Assembly: GCF_022024015.1 (NCBI RefSeq)
Contig: NZ_CP091786.1
Span: 2,232,001-2,296,000, forward strand
DNA from: Prevotella sp. E9-3
GTDB taxonomy: Bacteria; Bacteroidota; Bacteroidia; Bacteroidales; Bacteroidaceae
Direction of reading: 5' to 3'
DNA: 64,000 nt
The position numbers and the translations under genes were made by a program. The notes below the pieces were generated by a model. It searched no databases and was not told the origin of the DNA. It saw only the letters and a list, made by a program, of their open reading frames with translations. Positions 26,285-35,620 of this stretch are shown here, piece by piece; positions within the stretch are counted from its first letter, which is position 1; every line of letters starts with the position of its first letter.

Positions 26285-27381
26285 AGATACGACATATATT
26301 AGGCATATCAGGTGGTAAGGATAGTGCGGCACTCGCCATCTATTTGAAGCAGAAGTACCCGAATTTGAAAATCGAGTATTACAATTCTGATACCCGTTGT
26401 GAATTGGATGAAACAGAAGAATTGATAAAGCGTTTAGGGGCATATCTTGGCAAGATTGTCAGGCTGAAAGCCGCAGAAAATTCTGTCATTGAGAACCCAT
26501 TTGAACACTACCTAAAAGCAATGGGTGGATTCCTGCCTTCGCCACAAGCTCGATGGTGTACAAAAAAAATGAAGTTGGAGAGGTTTGAAGAATATGTAGG
26601 TGATGACTTCGCCGTGTCATATGTGGGTATTCGTGGTGATGAGGACAGAGATGGATATATATCATCTAAGCCTAATATCCAAGCAATTTTCCCGTTCCGC
26701 AAGAACATCTGGAGTATTGATGTCATCAACAAGTTCCTGCACAATGAGAACTTGGATCAGATAGTGGAAATCTACGAGCGGCTTTGTCCTGAGGGATTTC
26801 TTCATGAAGAGATACTGGAAACGGTGAGGAAGCCCATCACGAAGCAGTTCTACTACTCGAAGAAAATGAATGCGCTGCTGGACTACGACATTAAGCTGTT
26901 CAATCATGCTGTGTTCGAGTTCCTGAAAACGACAGACTATCCAGTGGGTAAGCTCGATGACTTCCCGCTGCTTGACAATACAGACATATTGGTTAAGGAC
27001 GACGTATTCCGTCTGCTGAGGGAAAGTGGCGTGGGTGTGCCAGCCTACTACGAGGAGATTCCTTTCGAGGTGGATGGCGAGACGGGCACCTATTGCCGCA
27101 GTCGTTCCGGCTGTTACTTCTGTTTCTTCCAGCAGAAGATAGAATGGATTTGGCTCTACGAGCAGCATCCAGACCTCTTTAAGAAAGCGATGGAGTTTGA
27201 AAAAGACGGCTATACGTGGAATCAGAATGAGAGTCTTGCTGACCTCATCAAACCAGAGCGCATACGCCAGATTAAGCTCGACATCATCCGTCGCCAGAAA
27301 GAAAGCAAAGCCAATAACAAGGGAACCACCCTTGCGGAGATTCTTGGCGATGATATTATGTGTACGAACTGCTTTATATAA
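26281..27381 (+). CDS. sspD: SspD-like PAPS-reductase-family sulfurtransferase
   Basis: The protein has 366 residues. The PP-loop SGGKDS (10-15) marks the ATP pyrophosphatase/PAPS-reductase fold that adenylates the target. Four cysteines, C93 (RWCTKK), C272, C278 and C281 (YCRSRSGCYFC), are placed like the Fe-S ligands of DndC/SspD proteins; a further CTNC lies at the extreme C-terminus. It would receive sulfur from a cysteine desulfurase (SspA/IscS), not encoded here, and deliver it to DNA. The second half uses visibly more GC-rich codons than the first, suggesting a recombination joint within the gene. Confidence 0.83.
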   Translation: MKIRHILGISGGKDSAALAIYLKQKYPNLKIEYYNSDTRCELDETEELIKRLGAYLGKIVRLKAAENSVIENPFEHYLKAMGGFLPSPQARWCTKKMKLERFEEYVGDDFAVSYVGIRGDEDRDGYISSKPNIQAIFPFRKNIWSIDVINKFLHNENLDQIVEIYERLCPEGFLHEEILETVRKPITKQFYYSKKMNALLDYDIKLFNHAVFEFLKTTDYPVGKLDDFPLLDNTDILVKDDVFRLLRESGVGVPAYYEEIPFEVDGETGTYCRSRSGCYFCFFQQKIEWIWLYEQHPDLFKKAMEFEKDGYTWNQNESLADLIKPERIRQIKLDIIRRQKESKANNKGTTLAEILGDDIMCTNCFI

Positions 27382-27383
27382 TT

Positions 27384-29009
27384 ATGTGTATGAAAGACGT
27401 TCTGAGATATCTAATAGATAACTGCATAGAGAATGAATCATGCTTGAAAACTTGTAAAGGAGAAATTTTCCTTTCAATGGATTATTGCCATATCATATTT
27501 GCACTAAAAGATGATGATCCATTACTGTTTGAAACCGACGATTCCTTTATTCGCATCGAAGATGTTGATGTAACGCTTATTGGCATTTCTTCTATAAAAA
27601 ACATCTATATTCAATATGGATCTTATTTATATAGGGAAGATGGCAAAGATAAAATAAGTGAAATGATGCCATACACTTTTGTTGCTTATAAATTAATGGC
27701 TGTCATCGAATCAAAATTCCCCCAATCTGTAAATGACTATCATATAGGGGCATATTGCGTTGACGATTCTTGTAGCATGTGCGATGATGTTTGGGAATAT
27801 GGCTTTACGCTCACCATCAATAAGGATTACTGGTCGAATATTGATTATTTCCAGCATTTAACTCGTGAAATAAAAAAGCTTTCTGGTATCAATTTACCTT
27901 CGTATTATTCATCAGATAATTGCATATCTGATGACTATGAAATAGGCATATTACCTTCAAATACTAAATGTAGACGACTTGGATACCTGAAATTGTTGCT
28001 TCAGATGCTTGAAGAACGTCCAAAGTCACCTGTTATCTCATTCTATACTACTTTTGAGAAATACGTGCAACCATATGCACGCCTTCTATTATCATACAAG
28101 AACAAAAAAGGAATTGTTGTTGAGACAAAAACAGGTAATTCTGCAAAACCATATATAGAATTAGCAGAGAACCTTGGGTTGATACACAAGACGTCTGCTT
28201 ATTATGAATTGGGGAAAATGGGCAAAGCATATTTAGCCATAAATAAAGCAATTTGCATAAGTAATGAAAACCCATTCCTCTTGTCTAAGTTTGACAAGTC
28301 GTTCTTCCTTGAACAAATATTGAAGAATGATTTTCTATATATATATATTATTATGGAACTAATCTGCAGGGAAAGTTCGTCTTCATATAAAATGCTCAAA
28401 CAGACTTTCCAGGAACATCTGCTACGTCGTATCACTGGATTACTTGACCAAAATGAGATTGTAGACTCATCAAAATTACTAAAACTAAAAGTAATAGAAC
28501 GAAGAGTAAAAACATGGGATAAGCCAATGACTTATTTAGAGCATATTCTTATGCCTCGTATTAATTGGCTATATGACTTAGGCTTAATTGAGTATGCCAA
28601 TAATAGTGCATTCTCTTTTACTCATAATGGGTTAAGATGTTTCTTAAATCTTTCCGTTTGGAATGATTTAGATATGCGATTGGTTGTAAATCCTATTAAT
28701 TACCTTAATTCGTATTATATCAAGATTTTTGACTGTATAGATGATTGTGATGCAAAGCAATATACTTCTGTAATAGAGAAAACTCTTATTGACTATATAA
28801 ATGACAGTTTTACCTTGTTTGAAACTATTGCTCCAAATAGGACTACCTTTTCATTAGCTTCAAATTATTGCAAGTATATGCTTATATTTCACAATCGAAT
28901 ATTATTAGACATTAGAGATCTCGAATTACTTTTGAATTATCAGTTAAGTAAGTATTATATTTTTAAATATCAAGCACAATATAAAGATGGTTACATCCAA
29001 AAGCGTTAA
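27384..29009 (+). CDS. Unrecognised protein of the putative restriction block
   Basis: About 541 residues from ATG 27384 (ATG 27390 also fits), two bases after the sspD stop. The composition is rich in Tyr, Ile, Asn and Cys, with no signal peptide. The stretch LYIYIIMELI (about residue 315) is hydrophobic but probably buried, not membrane-spanning. A segment about 195-285 (LGYLKLLLQML..., SAYYELGKMGKAYLAIN) and one about 385-425 (YLEHILMPRINWLYDLGLIEY) resemble winged-helix units. I recognise no catalytic motif. Its place between the modification genes and an ATPase suggests it belongs to the effector side, perhaps as a DNA-reading partner of that ATPase. The gene is clearly AT-richer than the core genome. 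Confidence 0.6.
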   Translation: MCMKDVLRYLIDNCIENESCLKTCKGEIFLSMDYCHIIFALKDDDPLLFETDDSFIRIEDVDVTLIGISSIKNIYIQYGSYLYREDGKDKISEMMPYTFVAYKLMAVIESKFPQSVNDYHIGAYCVDDSCSMCDDVWEYGFTLTINKDYWSNIDYFQHLTREIKKLSGINLPSYYSSDNCISDDYEIGILPSNTKCRRLGYLKLLLQMLEERPKSPVISFYTTFEKYVQPYARLLLSYKNKKGIVVETKTGNSAKPYIELAENLGLIHKTSAYYELGKMGKAYLAINKAICISNENPFLLSKFDKSFFLEQILKNDFLYIYIIMELICRESSSSYKMLKQTFQEHLLRRITGLLDQNEIVDSSKLLKLKVIERRVKTWDKPMTYLEHILMPRINWLYDLGLIEYANNSAFSFTHNGLRCFLNLSVWNDLDMRLVVNPINYLNSYYIKIFDCIDDCDAKQYTSVIEKTLIDYINDSFTLFETIAPNRTTFSLASNYCKYMLIFHNRILLDIRDLELLLNYQLSKYYIFKYQAQYKDGYIQKR

Positions 29010-29013
29010 CGAC

Positions 29014-30102
29014 ATGAATACATTAAAAAGTTACAAGCTAAAGTTAAATCCATTTCGTACTACACCAGCATCTAATCCCGAAGAGATAATTTGGGCAGGT
29101 TTTAATGATGTAAGGCAGAAGATGGAAAAACGCATTAAGCGAGCTATTCGAATTCCAAATTCAAGTTTGGTTCTTAACTGGGGCGAATATGGAAGTGGGA
29201 AGACTCATGCAGCAAAGTTTTTCCAAAAAACGGAAGTTCTTAATAATCTATCCGATGGGGCTCCGTTGCCATTCTCTTTCTTGTTGAATTTCCCTCAGGG
29301 GAAAGACCCTGTTAAAGAATTGTATGTTCAAGTCATAGATAAATTAGATATTGAGGAAATAAGAAGTAAGTTTCAAGATAGAGATTCTTTAGAGATTCTT
29401 CAGAATTGCACAGATAATATTTTGATTCGAAACATTCTTCGGCTTTTAGTTGATAATAGTGTTTCAACTACTCAAATGAAAGCATATTTATACGGAAATA
29501 TCTCTATCAAATCTGATTTCATAAAAGAAAATGTGCAGCGAAAACTTGAATCGGATAATGACTATACAGAATTTCTCGCTGCCTTGTTCTCCTTTATGAC
29601 CTATAAAAAGGAAGAATACTCTTGTGTCATTTTATGGATTGATGAGTTTGAAAGCATTGCAACATTAAACATTGCCAATGTGACAAAAATGAATAATTGT
29701 ATTCGTACATTGATGGATAAAGCTCCCAATAATTTGCTCATTTTCCTAAATCTAACACAATCTGCAATGATGGATGTAGATGATTTAAGTGTCTTTCTAC
29801 AAGAAGCTGTTAGGAGTAGAATTAAGGAAAAAATAGAATTACCGATTCCTGGGAAGTCCGAGGTTAAGAATTATCTTGAAGATTTGCTGAATAATTCTGT
29901 TTACAGAATAGGAGAGCCTAAGGGGTTTACACCATTTTCAGAGGAAGTAATTAATAGGATTATTGAAGATTTAGGTGAATCTGTTTCTTTAAGAAAATAT
30001 AACGAGATTTTTTCCGCCTTACTCGAATATGCCATGTCTGATGGGAAAAGTATGATAGATAACGATTATTATCAGAGTATTAAAAGCGAAATTTTAGGTT
30101 AA
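29014..30102 (+). CDS. P-loop ATPase, partner in the putative restriction block
   Basis: About 362 residues from ATG 29014; an in-frame ATG at 28987 would overlap the upstream gene by 23 bases. Walker A is GEYGSGKT (57-64) and Walker B VILWIDEFESI, followed by FLNLTQSAM as sensor-like strand. It starts with KLKLNPFRTTP, the kind of lead-in seen in ATPases such as DptF of Dnd restriction systems and ExeA/TniB-like proteins. It therefore probably drives assembly or DNA loading of the effector complex. Assignment to DptF/SspF-type families needs a profile search. It is two bases upstream of the PIN-like gene. Confidence 0.7.
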   Translation: MNTLKSYKLKLNPFRTTPASNPEEIIWAGFNDVRQKMEKRIKRAIRIPNSSLVLNWGEYGSGKTHAAKFFQKTEVLNNLSDGAPLPFSFLLNFPQGKDPVKELYVQVIDKLDIEEIRSKFQDRDSLEILQNCTDNILIRNILRLLVDNSVSTTQMKAYLYGNISIKSDFIKENVQRKLESDNDYTEFLAALFSFMTYKKEEYSCVILWIDEFESIATLNIANVTKMNNCIRTLMDKAPNNLLIFLNLTQSAMMDVDDLSVFLQEAVRSRIKEKIELPIPGKSEVKNYLEDLLNNSVYRIGEPKGFTPFSEEVINRIIEDLGESVSLRKYNEIFSALLEYAMSDGKSMIDNDYYQSIKSEILG

Positions 30103-30104
30103 TA

Positions 30105-30936
30105 ATGAATACGCCCATTGTCATAGATGCATGTACCTTGATAAATCTTCTTCGAATAGATGAAGATGACAATTTTCTATATAAACATCTTAAATCATTA
30201 GATGTTCATATTTCAGAGACAGTGTATAATGAAACCAAAACAAATATTTTTAAGAATGCCATAAGTGAAGCAGACGCAAAGAGGATAAAAACCATATTGC
30301 CGTTCTTCCCTATTGTGTTCAAATTGCATCAAGATGAAGAGATAAAGAAAGACATTGGAATTGAGTTTTATGAGCAAATACTCTCATATTCCGGACATAC
30401 GAAGAAATTTAACGGTGAATTGATTTCGTCAGTTTTGGCATTGGTTTTAAGTCGTAGTGAGGATTCAAAAGTTAGTTTTATAACTGATGATTTCCCTGCA
30501 AAAAAAAGAGTTCTGTCAGTTCTTTGCAATTCAGCAAATAGGATTGATAGAAGATTCTATCGATTTACTTTTAATGCTACATTGGTCAAAGAGCGATTTT
30601 TCAAGCAAGAAACTGGAAAATGCATTGATAGATATAAGTGCAGAATATAACAGAATCCAAAATACGTTTGTAAAGAATATAGTAGAACTAAAAGAAAACT
30701 TCAAAAAAGGCAATGCAATTAGAAGAATTATTGAAGACATTGAGGATTCTTTCTATTATAGCAAAGATATAGTAAAATATGAAAAAAGTCTGAATGCTAT
30801 TGAAGGTGTGAACGATAAAGCAATTAAAAAGTGTATATCAACCTTCCCTAATTTGTCAAAACAACCAGAATTAGCAAAAAAAGCGATGCATGTGCTACAA
30901 GAATTGAAAAGATTGGATATATATAAACTTGCCTAA
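30105..30936 (+). CDS. PIN-like nuclease gene split by a frameshift at an A8 run
   Basis: The first frame (30105-30650) begins TPIVIDACTLINLL with the first PIN Asp at residue 8, and reaches SFITDDFPAKK. At the A8 run (30500-30507) the family-like sequence continues in another frame: EFCQFFAIQQIGLIEDSIDLLLMLHW, which carries the expected late acidic residues, and goes on to 30936. With seven As instead of eight, one protein of about 276 residues would result. As read, the gene yields a 181-residue product lacking the last catalytic Asp. It may be a frameshifted pseudogene, a sequencing error, or a product rescued by transcriptional slippage on A8. PIN domains cut RNA or DNA; the substrate is unknown. 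Confidence 0.68.
30500..30507 (+). other. A8 slippery run at the PIN frameshift
   Basis: Eight consecutive A residues at the point where the two coding frames join. Runs of this length are known sites of polymerase slippage, of natural phase variation and of sequencing error. Confidence 0.7.
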
Positions 30937-30937
30937 T

Positions 30938-33217
30938 ATGCTTAAGGATGCTACATTTCCTCCTCATCGCCGATATAGGTCGCGAACAGAATGGGAGCCT
31001 ATTGGCTTCTTCTCTGAAGCATTGTGTAATGCTACACAATTTGACATCAAGCTGGGATTCTTTTCTTCTTCTGCAATAAATATACTTTCGGATGGCTTTG
31101 CAACTTTCTTGTATAATGGCGGTAGAATGCGTATGGTCATTAACGATATTCTTTCCATGGATGACAAGCTGGCAATAATGGCGGGAGAGTCCGATGTGAC
31201 TATACCTAATTTCGACTTGCAGAATCTTCAGGAAGTAAAGAATACACTGTCAGAGAGGGACAAGCATTTTTTTGAATGCCTTGCTTGGCTAATTAGGAAT
31301 GAACGATTAGGATTAAGGATAGTCGTACCTAAAGACGGTGAAGGTATAGCTCATTCAAAATGTGGACTATTTGCGGATGGACTTAACCGAATTGCCTTTG
31401 ATGGTTCATGCAATTTTTCTCGAACAGCATTAATATCGAATATCGAGAGTATTACGGCTTTTTGTGATTGGGACGGAAAGAGTGATGTCTTTAGAATTGA
31501 TGATATAAGTGAAGATTTTGAACGAACTTTTTCTGGTCAAGACAACTCAGTGAATTATCTTAAAGCGGAAGAGGTAAAAGATTGTATAGTACGCAATTTT
31601 GAAGTAAAAGAAATTGGAGACCTATTAAATGAAGAAATAGAACTTATTTCAAAATGCCAAATAGACAATTTACCCCAAAGTGTACAAATTATTTTGGATA
31701 GAGCGAAGATAAAAGTAACCAGTCTTATAAAAAAGATAAATGAGCATCCTATCGTCTTGTCAAAAGATGAAGCAGAACCACGGTTCCCGTTTGATGAGCC
31801 TCGTGAGTATCAGAAGCAGGCTTATGAGAATTGGAAAGCAAATGGGCAGAAAGGCCTTTTTGCGATGGCAACGGGAACTGGAAAAACGCTTACGTCCCTA
31901 AATTGTCTATTGAATATATATAAGAAATTTCATTTCTATAAAGCATTGATATTGGTTCCAACAATTACTTTAGTTGACCAATGGGAGGAAGAATGTAATA
32001 GGTTTCATTTTAAGCATATTATTAAAGTTAGCTCCAAGAATCCAAATTGGAAATCAGAAGTTGATGCTATAAAATTGAAAGAAGATTTCAATGTAACAGA
32101 TGAAGAGCCGTCATTTATAATCATTGCTACTTACGCTTCTTTTGCTCGTGAATCCATCTTCCATGAGTTGGTAAGTTTTAGCAAAAAGACTTGTAGGCAA
32201 TTGTTGTTGATTGCCGACGAAGCTCATAATATGGGGGCAGGTAGAATATTGGATAGACTGGGAGGGGTGAAGTTCCTTCGCAGAATTGGACTTTCAGCTA
32301 CTCCAAATCGACAATTTGATGACACTGGAAATCATGCAATCATGGATTTCTTTGGCTGCCATGATGGATATACCTTCGAGTATGACATGCAAGAGGCGAT
32401 TGATAATGGATTCTTATGTCGTTATCGCTATTATCCTCATCTTGTTAGGCTCGATGATTTTGAAATGGCTGAGTATATGCAAATATCACTTCAATTGGCA
32501 AAATTCTTCAATACTGACAGTGAGAGTTTCCCAATGTCTGATGATATTTTGATGAGGCTACTTTTAAAAAGAAAACGCATTATCCATAAGGCAAAAAACA
32601 AAGAAGTCATCTTCCGTGAGATTATTCATAATCGTTATGCGGAAAAGGGCAATCTGAAATATACTTTGGTATATGTACCAGAAGGAGCCAAGCCTGATGA
32701 CAACACATCGGATATGTTCGATACTACGGAAACGATAGTCGATGATGATTATTCAGACAGCCTCATCGATGTTTATACCCAGATTGTTCAAGATGTGAGC
32801 AAAACCACAACGGTCAAAAAGTTTACTTCTGCTGTGAAAGGAAGAAATGAAATACTTGACAAATATGCTAATGGAGAAATTGAAGTGCTTACCTCTATGA
32901 AATGTTTGGATGAAGGCGTTGATGTACCACGTAGTGAAATGGCTATCTTCTGCGCAAGTACAGGAAATCCACGCCAATTTATTCAAAGGAGAGGTCGTAT
33001 CTTACGAAAACATCCAGATAAACATTTGGCAGTGATACACGATTTGGTTGTTGCTCCAGAAATCGGATCAGGGCTAGAGAACTATAATATGGAACGGAGT
33101 TTATTGAAGGGTGAGTTAAAAAGGGTTCGCGATTTTGCTGTAATGTCTGAAAACGCGGATTATGCATATACTGAATTAGAAGAGATTTTGTCATACTATA
33201 ATTTACCTTTATTCTAA
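30938..33217 (+). CDS. SF2 DEAH helicase with N-terminal phospholipase-D-like domain
   Basis: About 759 residues. The N-terminal 200 residues have a PLD-like HxK (AHSKCGLF, His139-Lys141) followed by DGSCNFSRTAL, the pattern of PLD-type nucleases linked to helicases. The helicase core follows: a Q-like YQKQAYENW, Walker A ATGTGKT (311-317), DEAH (427-430), SAT (453-455), and the C-terminal motif QRRGRILRK. It could translocate on and cut foreign DNA and is a likely restriction effector next to the modification genes. Only one HxK is clear, so nuclease activity would need a dimer or be absent. ATG 30938 comes one base after the previous stop. Confidence 0.82.
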   Translation: MLKDATFPPHRRYRSRTEWEPIGFFSEALCNATQFDIKLGFFSSSAINILSDGFATFLYNGGRMRMVINDILSMDDKLAIMAGESDVTIPNFDLQNLQEVKNTLSERDKHFFECLAWLIRNERLGLRIVVPKDGEGIAHSKCGLFADGLNRIAFDGSCNFSRTALISNIESITAFCDWDGKSDVFRIDDISEDFERTFSGQDNSVNYLKAEEVKDCIVRNFEVKEIGDLLNEEIELISKCQIDNLPQSVQIILDRAKIKVTSLIKKINEHPIVLSKDEAEPRFPFDEPREYQKQAYENWKANGQKGLFAMATGTGKTLTSLNCLLNIYKKFHFYKALILVPTITLVDQWEEECNRFHFKHIIKVSSKNPNWKSEVDAIKLKEDFNVTDEEPSFIIIATYASFARESIFHELVSFSKKTCRQLLLIADEAHNMGAGRILDRLGGVKFLRRIGLSATPNRQFDDTGNHAIMDFFGCHDGYTFEYDMQEAIDNGFLCRYRYYPHLVRLDDFEMAEYMQISLQLAKFFNTDSESFPMSDDILMRLLLKRKRIIHKAKNKEVIFREIIHNRYAEKGNLKYTLVYVPEGAKPDDNTSDMFDTTETIVDDDYSDSLIDVYTQIVQDVSKTTTVKKFTSAVKGRNEILDKYANGEIEVLTSMKCLDEGVDVPRSEMAIFCASTGNPRQFIQRRGRILRKHPDKHLAVIHDLVVAPEIGSGLENYNMERSLLKGELKRVRDFAVMSENADYAYTELEEILSYYNLPLF

Positions 33218-33221
33218 AAAT

Positions 33222-33452
33222 ATGGCTTATATTACAAATAACGAAAAGATGCTTCAAGCGGTGCTGCTTGATGAAAGACTAATGAAGTTTGGCGGGTATT
33301 CGCCAGCCGACATAGGTAATATCTATCAGGCATTAGATTCTGACAATTATGTCATAAATGCTGTCGCTCAAATTATAAAGCGCACAAATGAAGGTGCGAC
33401 GATGCAAGAGTTATGGAAAGAAATAAACACCTATTTATATAATAACGTATGA
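33222..33452 (+). CDS. Small unrecognised protein coupled to the Rad50-like ATPase
   Basis: This 76-residue, apparently all-helical protein (MLQAVLLDERLMKFGGY, NVINAVAQIIKRTNEG-type pattern) lies four bases after the helicase, and its stop overlaps the next start (ATGA). The coupling implies a fixed ratio with the ATPase, such as a subunit, as small ABC-3C-like middle components often have. I recognise no domain. It could also be a regulator, but no HTH is apparent. Confidence 0.65.
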   Translation: MAYITNNEKMLQAVLLDERLMKFGGYSPADIGNIYQALDSDNYVINAVAQIIKRTNEGATMQELWKEINTYLYNNV

Positions 33453-35617
33453 TTATCAAGGAAATAAGAATAAAGAATTTCCGTAGTTATTATGGAGATA
33501 ACAACCATTTCGAGTTTTCGGATGGTTTGACTTTGATACTGGGTGATAACGGGGATGGCAAAACGACCTTCTTTGAAGCCCTGCAATGGCTGTTTAATAC
33601 AACCATTGACAGAGGGAGCATAGATAATGTCTCGGAAATGAGGAAATCGAAACTCGAAATCGGAGAATCGGACGAAGTCTCTGTTTACATGTCTTTTGAG
33701 CATGATGGCGAGAAAAGCGTGGAGAAGTCTTTCTCTGTTGAAAAAACGGGTAATGATGCTTACAAAGTTGGCAACATCAGTTATAGAGGATATGAAGCGA
33801 ACGGGACAGAGCGCGAGGCTGTTAACGGGAAAGCCTTAATAGACCGCTGTTATGATGCTTTCATCCAACGATTCAGTATGTTCAAAGGTGAGTCGGAATT
33901 GGATGTGTTTGATAATTCTGCGGCACTAAAAGAGTTGGTCGACAAGTTTTCTGACATTCGTAAGTTTGATGTCCTTGTAGAGAATACAGCGAGGTTTGAA
34001 GAGAAGTCGAATGCTGCTTATACCAAAGAAATGAAGTCTGATGCAAAAGTTTCCAAAGAGGCCAATGAGTTAGATTTCAAGATAAAACGTGTTGGCGAAG
34101 ATATTTCCAATATAAAGAGTGACATCAAAGACAAACAAACTTCATACGATGTGTTTTCAAATCGCTTAACTCAATTGGAGCAGAACCAAGAAACTTCTCA
34201 GCGTTACCGTGATATTCAGAACAGGTTAAAGACTCAAGAAGAGAAAGCTATACGGTTAAGAGGTCAGATAGGTAGTGTGGATTATAGCCACGCCCTGCTT
34301 GACAAAATGTGGATACTCTGTGCCTTTCCTTCTATCTTAAATGAGTTTCAGCAGAAATGTTCTGCACTTAGCAGAGAGAAAAGAAAGCAAGAACGCGATT
34401 TTGACAAGCAGCAGGCGGCGGCACTTGCGAAATTGGAGACCATCAAGGAGGTGCAGGGGGCGCTCATCAACGGTGCTACGGAACTTCCTTGGTATTTGCC
34501 TGACCAAGAGACGATGGAGGAAATGCTGCGCGACCATATATGTAAGGTATGTGGACGAACGGTGGAAGACAATTCAGAGGCTTATCATTTCATGGTGCAT
34601 AAGATAGAGGAGTACAAGGCTCATGTGGAGGCAAAGCTAAAGCGGGAACAGGAAAAGCAGTCATTGGAGGAGCAGAGCCTGTTTAAGCATGACTACATTG
34701 AGGAATTGCATAGTTTCAGCATATCACTCAGTGGTAGTCAGGAGGCAAAAGTTTCTTCTATTGCCCGCGAGATAAAGGACCGTCTGGAATTGGTTGATCG
34801 CTTGAAGGAGGATTTAAAGGTAGTGGAAGGAAAAATTCAGGACATTGTAGATGAAAAGGCACGCCTGCTGATACAAGCCGGAAACGTTTCTGAGTCGCTG
34901 CTTGAAAGTCAGTATAACGACATCAAAGGATTGTTTGAACAGAAAAACCGTGCAGAGGTGAGGCTGACGGAACTGAACGGGGAACTGAAACTGAAGACGG
35001 AACAGTTGAAAGAATTGCAAGAAAGGCTTGACGCTCTGACCCCTGCCAGTTCGAAGGTGAAGACGCTGCGCGACGTACATCGTGCATTGGAGGAAATAGC
35101 TCGTGCTTTCCAGAATGCCAAGAAAGAAAATTTACGGAGATTCCTTGCTGAAATGGAGGAAAGGGCCAACCATTATGTGGCTGCTCTGAGTGCCAACGAC
35201 TTCCACGGTGAGATAAGGCTGATACAGACGGCAGATGATTCAACGGAGATTCATCTGTTTAGCTCGAATGGCACAGAGATCAAGAAACCTTCTGGGTCTC
35301 AACGAACAGTGATGTATATATCGGTGCTCTTCGCCATCTCCGACTTTACGCAGCAGAAACGTGAAGAGGATTATCCGTTGATATTCGATGCGGCCACTTC
35401 ATCGTTTGGCGACTCAAAGGAAGGCGAGTTCTATAACGTGATTAGCAATGTGAAGAAGCAGTGCATCATCGTGACCAAGGATTTTATCACTAAGGGAGAA
35501 GTGCGTAAGAATGATATTCAAAGACTGGAGTGTCCTGTATATCGTATAAAGAAAGCCAAAGGCTTCGACGTAAACAATATGGCAACCATTCGTACAATCG
35601 TAGAAAAACTGAAGTAG
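33449..35617 (+). CDS. Rad50/SMC-like ATPase with zinc hook, DndD-like
   Basis: This 722-residue protein has ABC-type ATPase halves separated by a coiled coil. Walker A is GDNGDGKT (32-39, after IKNFRSYYGDN), and the C-terminal part has signature-like PSGSQRTVMYISVLFAI and Walker B PLIFDAATSSFG. Midway lies CKVCG (365-368), a zinc hook like Rad50, flanked by Gln/Glu/Lys-rich heptads. DndD of Dnd phosphorothioation is of this class and Ssp systems usually lack it, so its presence beside sspBCD is of interest. It may sense DNA ends or regulate cutting. Codon use is more GC-rich in its second half than in the preceding genes. Confidence 0.8.
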   Translation: MIIKEIRIKNFRSYYGDNNHFEFSDGLTLILGDNGDGKTTFFEALQWLFNTTIDRGSIDNVSEMRKSKLEIGESDEVSVYMSFEHDGEKSVEKSFSVEKTGNDAYKVGNISYRGYEANGTEREAVNGKALIDRCYDAFIQRFSMFKGESELDVFDNSAALKELVDKFSDIRKFDVLVENTARFEEKSNAAYTKEMKSDAKVSKEANELDFKIKRVGEDISNIKSDIKDKQTSYDVFSNRLTQLEQNQETSQRYRDIQNRLKTQEEKAIRLRGQIGSVDYSHALLDKMWILCAFPSILNEFQQKCSALSREKRKQERDFDKQQAAALAKLETIKEVQGALINGATELPWYLPDQETMEEMLRDHICKVCGRTVEDNSEAYHFMVHKIEEYKAHVEAKLKREQEKQSLEEQSLFKHDYIEELHSFSISLSGSQEAKVSSIAREIKDRLELVDRLKEDLKVVEGKIQDIVDEKARLLIQAGNVSESLLESQYNDIKGLFEQKNRAEVRLTELNGELKLKTEQLKELQERLDALTPASSKVKTLRDVHRALEEIARAFQNAKKENLRRFLAEMEERANHYVAALSANDFHGEIRLIQTADDSTEIHLFSSNGTEIKKPSGSQRTVMYISVLFAISDFTQQKREEDYPLIFDAATSSFGDSKEGEFYNVISNVKKQCIIVTKDFITKGEVRKNDIQRLECPVYRIKKAKGFDVNNMATIRTIVEKLK

Positions 35618-35620
35618 AGT

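Noticed and set aside
30487..30936. Separate small gene after the PIN-like gene
   Set aside because: Its first residues are a direct continuation of the PIN core in another frame, so it is treated as the second part of one frameshifted gene.
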